DNA of 7,428 nt from Deferribacteraceae bacterium UBA1873. GTDB lineage: Bacteria > Chrysiogenota > Deferribacteres > Deferribacterales > Flexistipitaceae. The notes below the pieces were generated by a model, which saw nothing but the letters and a program-made list of their open reading frames with translations, was not told the DNA's origin and made no database searches. Where the stretch lies: NCBI GenBank assembly GCA_002338145.1, contig DDHP01000051.1, positions 1-7,428 of the forward strand, given 5' to 3'. Of the stretch, positions 6,801 to 7,428 are shown piece by piece. Made by a program: the position numbers and the translations under genes. The number at the start of each line of letters is the position of its first letter. Positions within the stretch are counted from its first letter, which is position 1.

Positions 6801-7295
6801 TTAGACACAATCATCAGTAATGATGAAAAGGTGCTTATATTTACTCAATTTGTGGAAATGGGCAATATTTTAAAAGAAATAATAAAAAACGAATTATTTA
6901 CAACTCCATTATTCCTGGAAGGCTCCCAAAGTCAGAATCAAAGAAAGAAAATTTTGAATCAGTTTCAGGACGATCCGAAATCCAAGGTATTTATATTGTC
7001 ATTAAAAGCCGGCGGAACGGGATTGAATTTAACTCAGGCCAACAACGTCATAATGTATGATTTGTGGTTTAATCCTGCAGTTGAAAACCAGGCGATAGAC
7101 AGGGCATTCAGAATCGGTCAGGAGAAAAATGTGAATGTTTACCGTTTTATAACGAAAAACAGTTTTGAGGAAAAAATAAATAAAATGATTAATGCAAAAA
7201 AAGAGCTTACCGAGCTTACAGTGAGCAAAGGGGAAAACTGGCTGAATGATTTGAGTGATGATGAACTGAAAAATATCTTCAGTCGGGAAAATTAA
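3846..7295 (+). CDS. SWI2/SNF2-family DNA-dependent ATPase with SWIM zinc finger
   Basis: A 1149-residue cytoplasmic protein. The N-terminus holds a SWIM zinc finger, CSCPDWGDPCKH (C125, C127, C134, H136), a predicted DNA or protein contact. Residues about 550-640 resemble the SNF2-associated domain before the motor (DUF3670/PF12419-like; GINIALP, VKIAIGDEEISPEEL, FVILNPDEV). The motor covers about 685-1115: Q-like LRNYQLAGFKW (688-698), Walker A DDMGLGKT (713-720), Walker B DEAQ (806-809), motif III SGTPVENNLTELWS (834-847), LLRRLKTD (891-898), motif V SLKAGGTGLNLTQA (1052-1065), and motif VI QAIDRAFRIGQ (1082-1092) with arginine-finger candidates R1086 and R1089. The family uses ATP to translocate on duplex DNA and remodel bound proteins, usually without strand separation; the bacterial relative RapA acts on RNA polymerase. 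AAGGAG at 3833-3838, seven bases upstream, fixes the start. No nuclease, methyltransferase or other partner gene is in view, so a role in repair, transcription or defence cannot be chosen. All core motifs are intact. Confidence 0.93.
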   Translation: MAQKYGVTFWGNYFLEAINKFHRYDARIGRGKTYANTGRVHSIKIDYCKVKAKVIGSYGYDYNVALEFEPFNEKEKKTVIQVIDTNPMYIGEILNGTLPENLLNDLENHDISLFPKKWEKLKRRCSCPDWGDPCKHMAGLYFILTQEIDKDPFLLFSFRGIDLVKHYKINSMLKIDYPVSITYTDETKTKIESDQSGNDEINILKFESFKEFILQKLEDNPTFFYGNFKNILDKFYKQSSKMYPTVLLSNIEDDTAKLETLFQSVDIYFEARPNIYTSFFYIKDSLVNEENIKKTLKKYGKYVKSTFTISPLNICKLFLNFKSYAGSPVYQYLYWLSRAAYTLIESGAFIPAVMNKKGSFFCVYRLLSSPLQIQKQLSMLNEVTPVFVKFNKDKKYFDRESTNRFLLSSIFTEYVHNLSFKPKALLSRFNEYLLEAVFQGIPFETTDFETKRFPNSVDNYFSVFKLIESNINFTLIIDEDHDSYTFRLKANDFYINEIQDKDNKVEIARLLVNFSDILPEVQELFDKKEIIVSGKRLENFILKQKNLISDLGINIALPKELKKLLKPEMKLKATSKASSFKSFLNLNKLLEYDVKIAIGDEEISPEELEKLISEGRELVKFKDKFVILNPDEVNKLLKDARKQKKLTKFELLRETLTDNIQLDKNIEDFIKDLFRTKDFPLPEINASLRNYQLAGFKWAVSNLLNGFGALLADDMGLGKTLQTLAVLKYLKDNKYLKHKSLVVVPATLLNNWENEILKFTPDLSYHFYYGANRHIDNKDIIITTYQTLRRDFEKLANEKLSALVIDEAQYIKNPSSQTANAVKSIKADYKIALSGTPVENNLTELWSIFDFTIPGYLMKLKDFQNSYAKPVEIYKDKEKANQLKSITSPFLLRRLKTDKTIIQDLPEKIITDQLIDMKKEQASLYQAVVDNIITNLSNSDKQSRQGEIFKLLISLKQICNHPRNYDKKSEMSKNLSGKCEVLFDLLDTIISNDEKVLIFTQFVEMGNILKEIIKNELFTTPLFLEGSQSQNQRKKILNQFQDDPKSKVFILSLKAGGTGLNLTQANNVIMYDLWFNPAVENQAIDRAFRIGQEKNVNVYRFITKNSFEEKINKMINAKKELTELTVSKGENWLNDLSDDELKNIFSREN

Positions 7296-7337
7296 CCGCT
7301 CCCATTCAATGATTAACTGAATCTTGTGCTATCTGTT

Positions 7338-7397
7338 TTATGAGACCTTTGCATAATTCCATAATTGTCACCCTGAACTTGTTTCAGGGTCTCATAA
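7338..7397. repeat. 60-bp element with perfect 10-bp terminal inverted repeats, MITE- or REP-like
   Basis: TTATGAGACC (7338-7347) and GGTCTCATAA (7388-7397) are exact reverse complements. Nested inside, ACCCTGAA (7370-7377) pairs with TTCAGGGT (7383-7390) as an 8-bp hairpin with a five-base loop; this overlaps the right terminal repeat, so the two foldings compete. The sequence recalls dispersed palindromes common in many bacterial genomes and, at GAGACCTTTGCATAA, some insertion-sequence ends; both are from memory. No protein is encoded. It lies 42 bases past the SNF2 stop and could also shape the 3' end of that transcript, although no T-run follows. Confidence 0.65.
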
Positions 7398-7428
7398 CTT
7401 ACTGATATAATTAGATGCTGAAATAAAT

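Noticed and set aside
7296..7337. Intrinsic terminator directly after the SNF2 gene
   Set aside because: ATTCA and TGAAT near 7308-7322 form only a 5-bp AT-rich stem and no T-run follows.
1..7428. CRISPR array, tRNA, rRNA, intact transposase or toxin-antitoxin pair
   Set aside because: I found no regularly spaced repeats, no cloverleaf or rRNA-like segments and no transposase motifs on either strand.

Overview
The window is an AT-rich bacterial segment with four complete protein genes, probably the last codons of a fifth, and one regulatory-looking spacer of about 460 bp. Gene order and protein style suggest an anaerobic, environmental, low-GC Gram-negative lineage such as Deferribacterota (a Flexistipes- or Geovibrio-like organism). 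This is inferred from the gene set only; no rRNA or other marker is present.

Left part (1-2264, + strand): the first 30 bases may encode the C-terminus of an upstream gene, with a YLG ending like that of branched-chain amino acid ABC transporter ATPases. A complete AcuB-type CBS-CBS-ACT regulatory protein follows, and then a full-length glycerol kinase (glpK). The kinase catalytic motifs are intact. The positions used elsewhere for HPr phosphorylation or fructose-1,6-bisphosphate control are not conserved, judged against sequences recalled from memory.

Middle (2266-3384, - strand): this gene converges on glpK with a single base between the two stop codons. It encodes a cysteine-rich N-terminal module, a soluble domain closely resembling MtrA (the corrinoid-binding subunit of methanogen methyl-H4MPT:coenzyme M methyltransferase), and a C-terminal DUF4346-like domain. 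The histidine matching the MtrA cobalt ligand is present. This is the most interesting gene here: a methanogen-type corrinoid domain in a predicted cytoplasmic bacterial protein without Mtr partners in view.

Spacer (3385-3845): two divergent promoter candidates flank a roughly 180-bp island of about 47% GC, set in flanks of about 20% GC. A hairpin followed by a T-run lies in the predicted leader of the next gene.

Right part (3846-7295, + strand): a 1149-residue SWI2/SNF2-family ATPase with an N-terminal SWIM zinc finger and a complete helicase core. It has a strong ribosome binding site and its own likely promoter. After it, positions 7338-7397 form a 60-bp element with perfect 10-bp inverted ends and an internal hairpin, resembling a small non-autonomous mobile repeat.

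The genes do not form one obvious pathway. The AcuB-like and glpK genes may share a transcript. The MtrA-like and SNF2 genes are divergently transcribed from the spacer. I see no tRNA, rRNA, CRISPR array or intact transposase.
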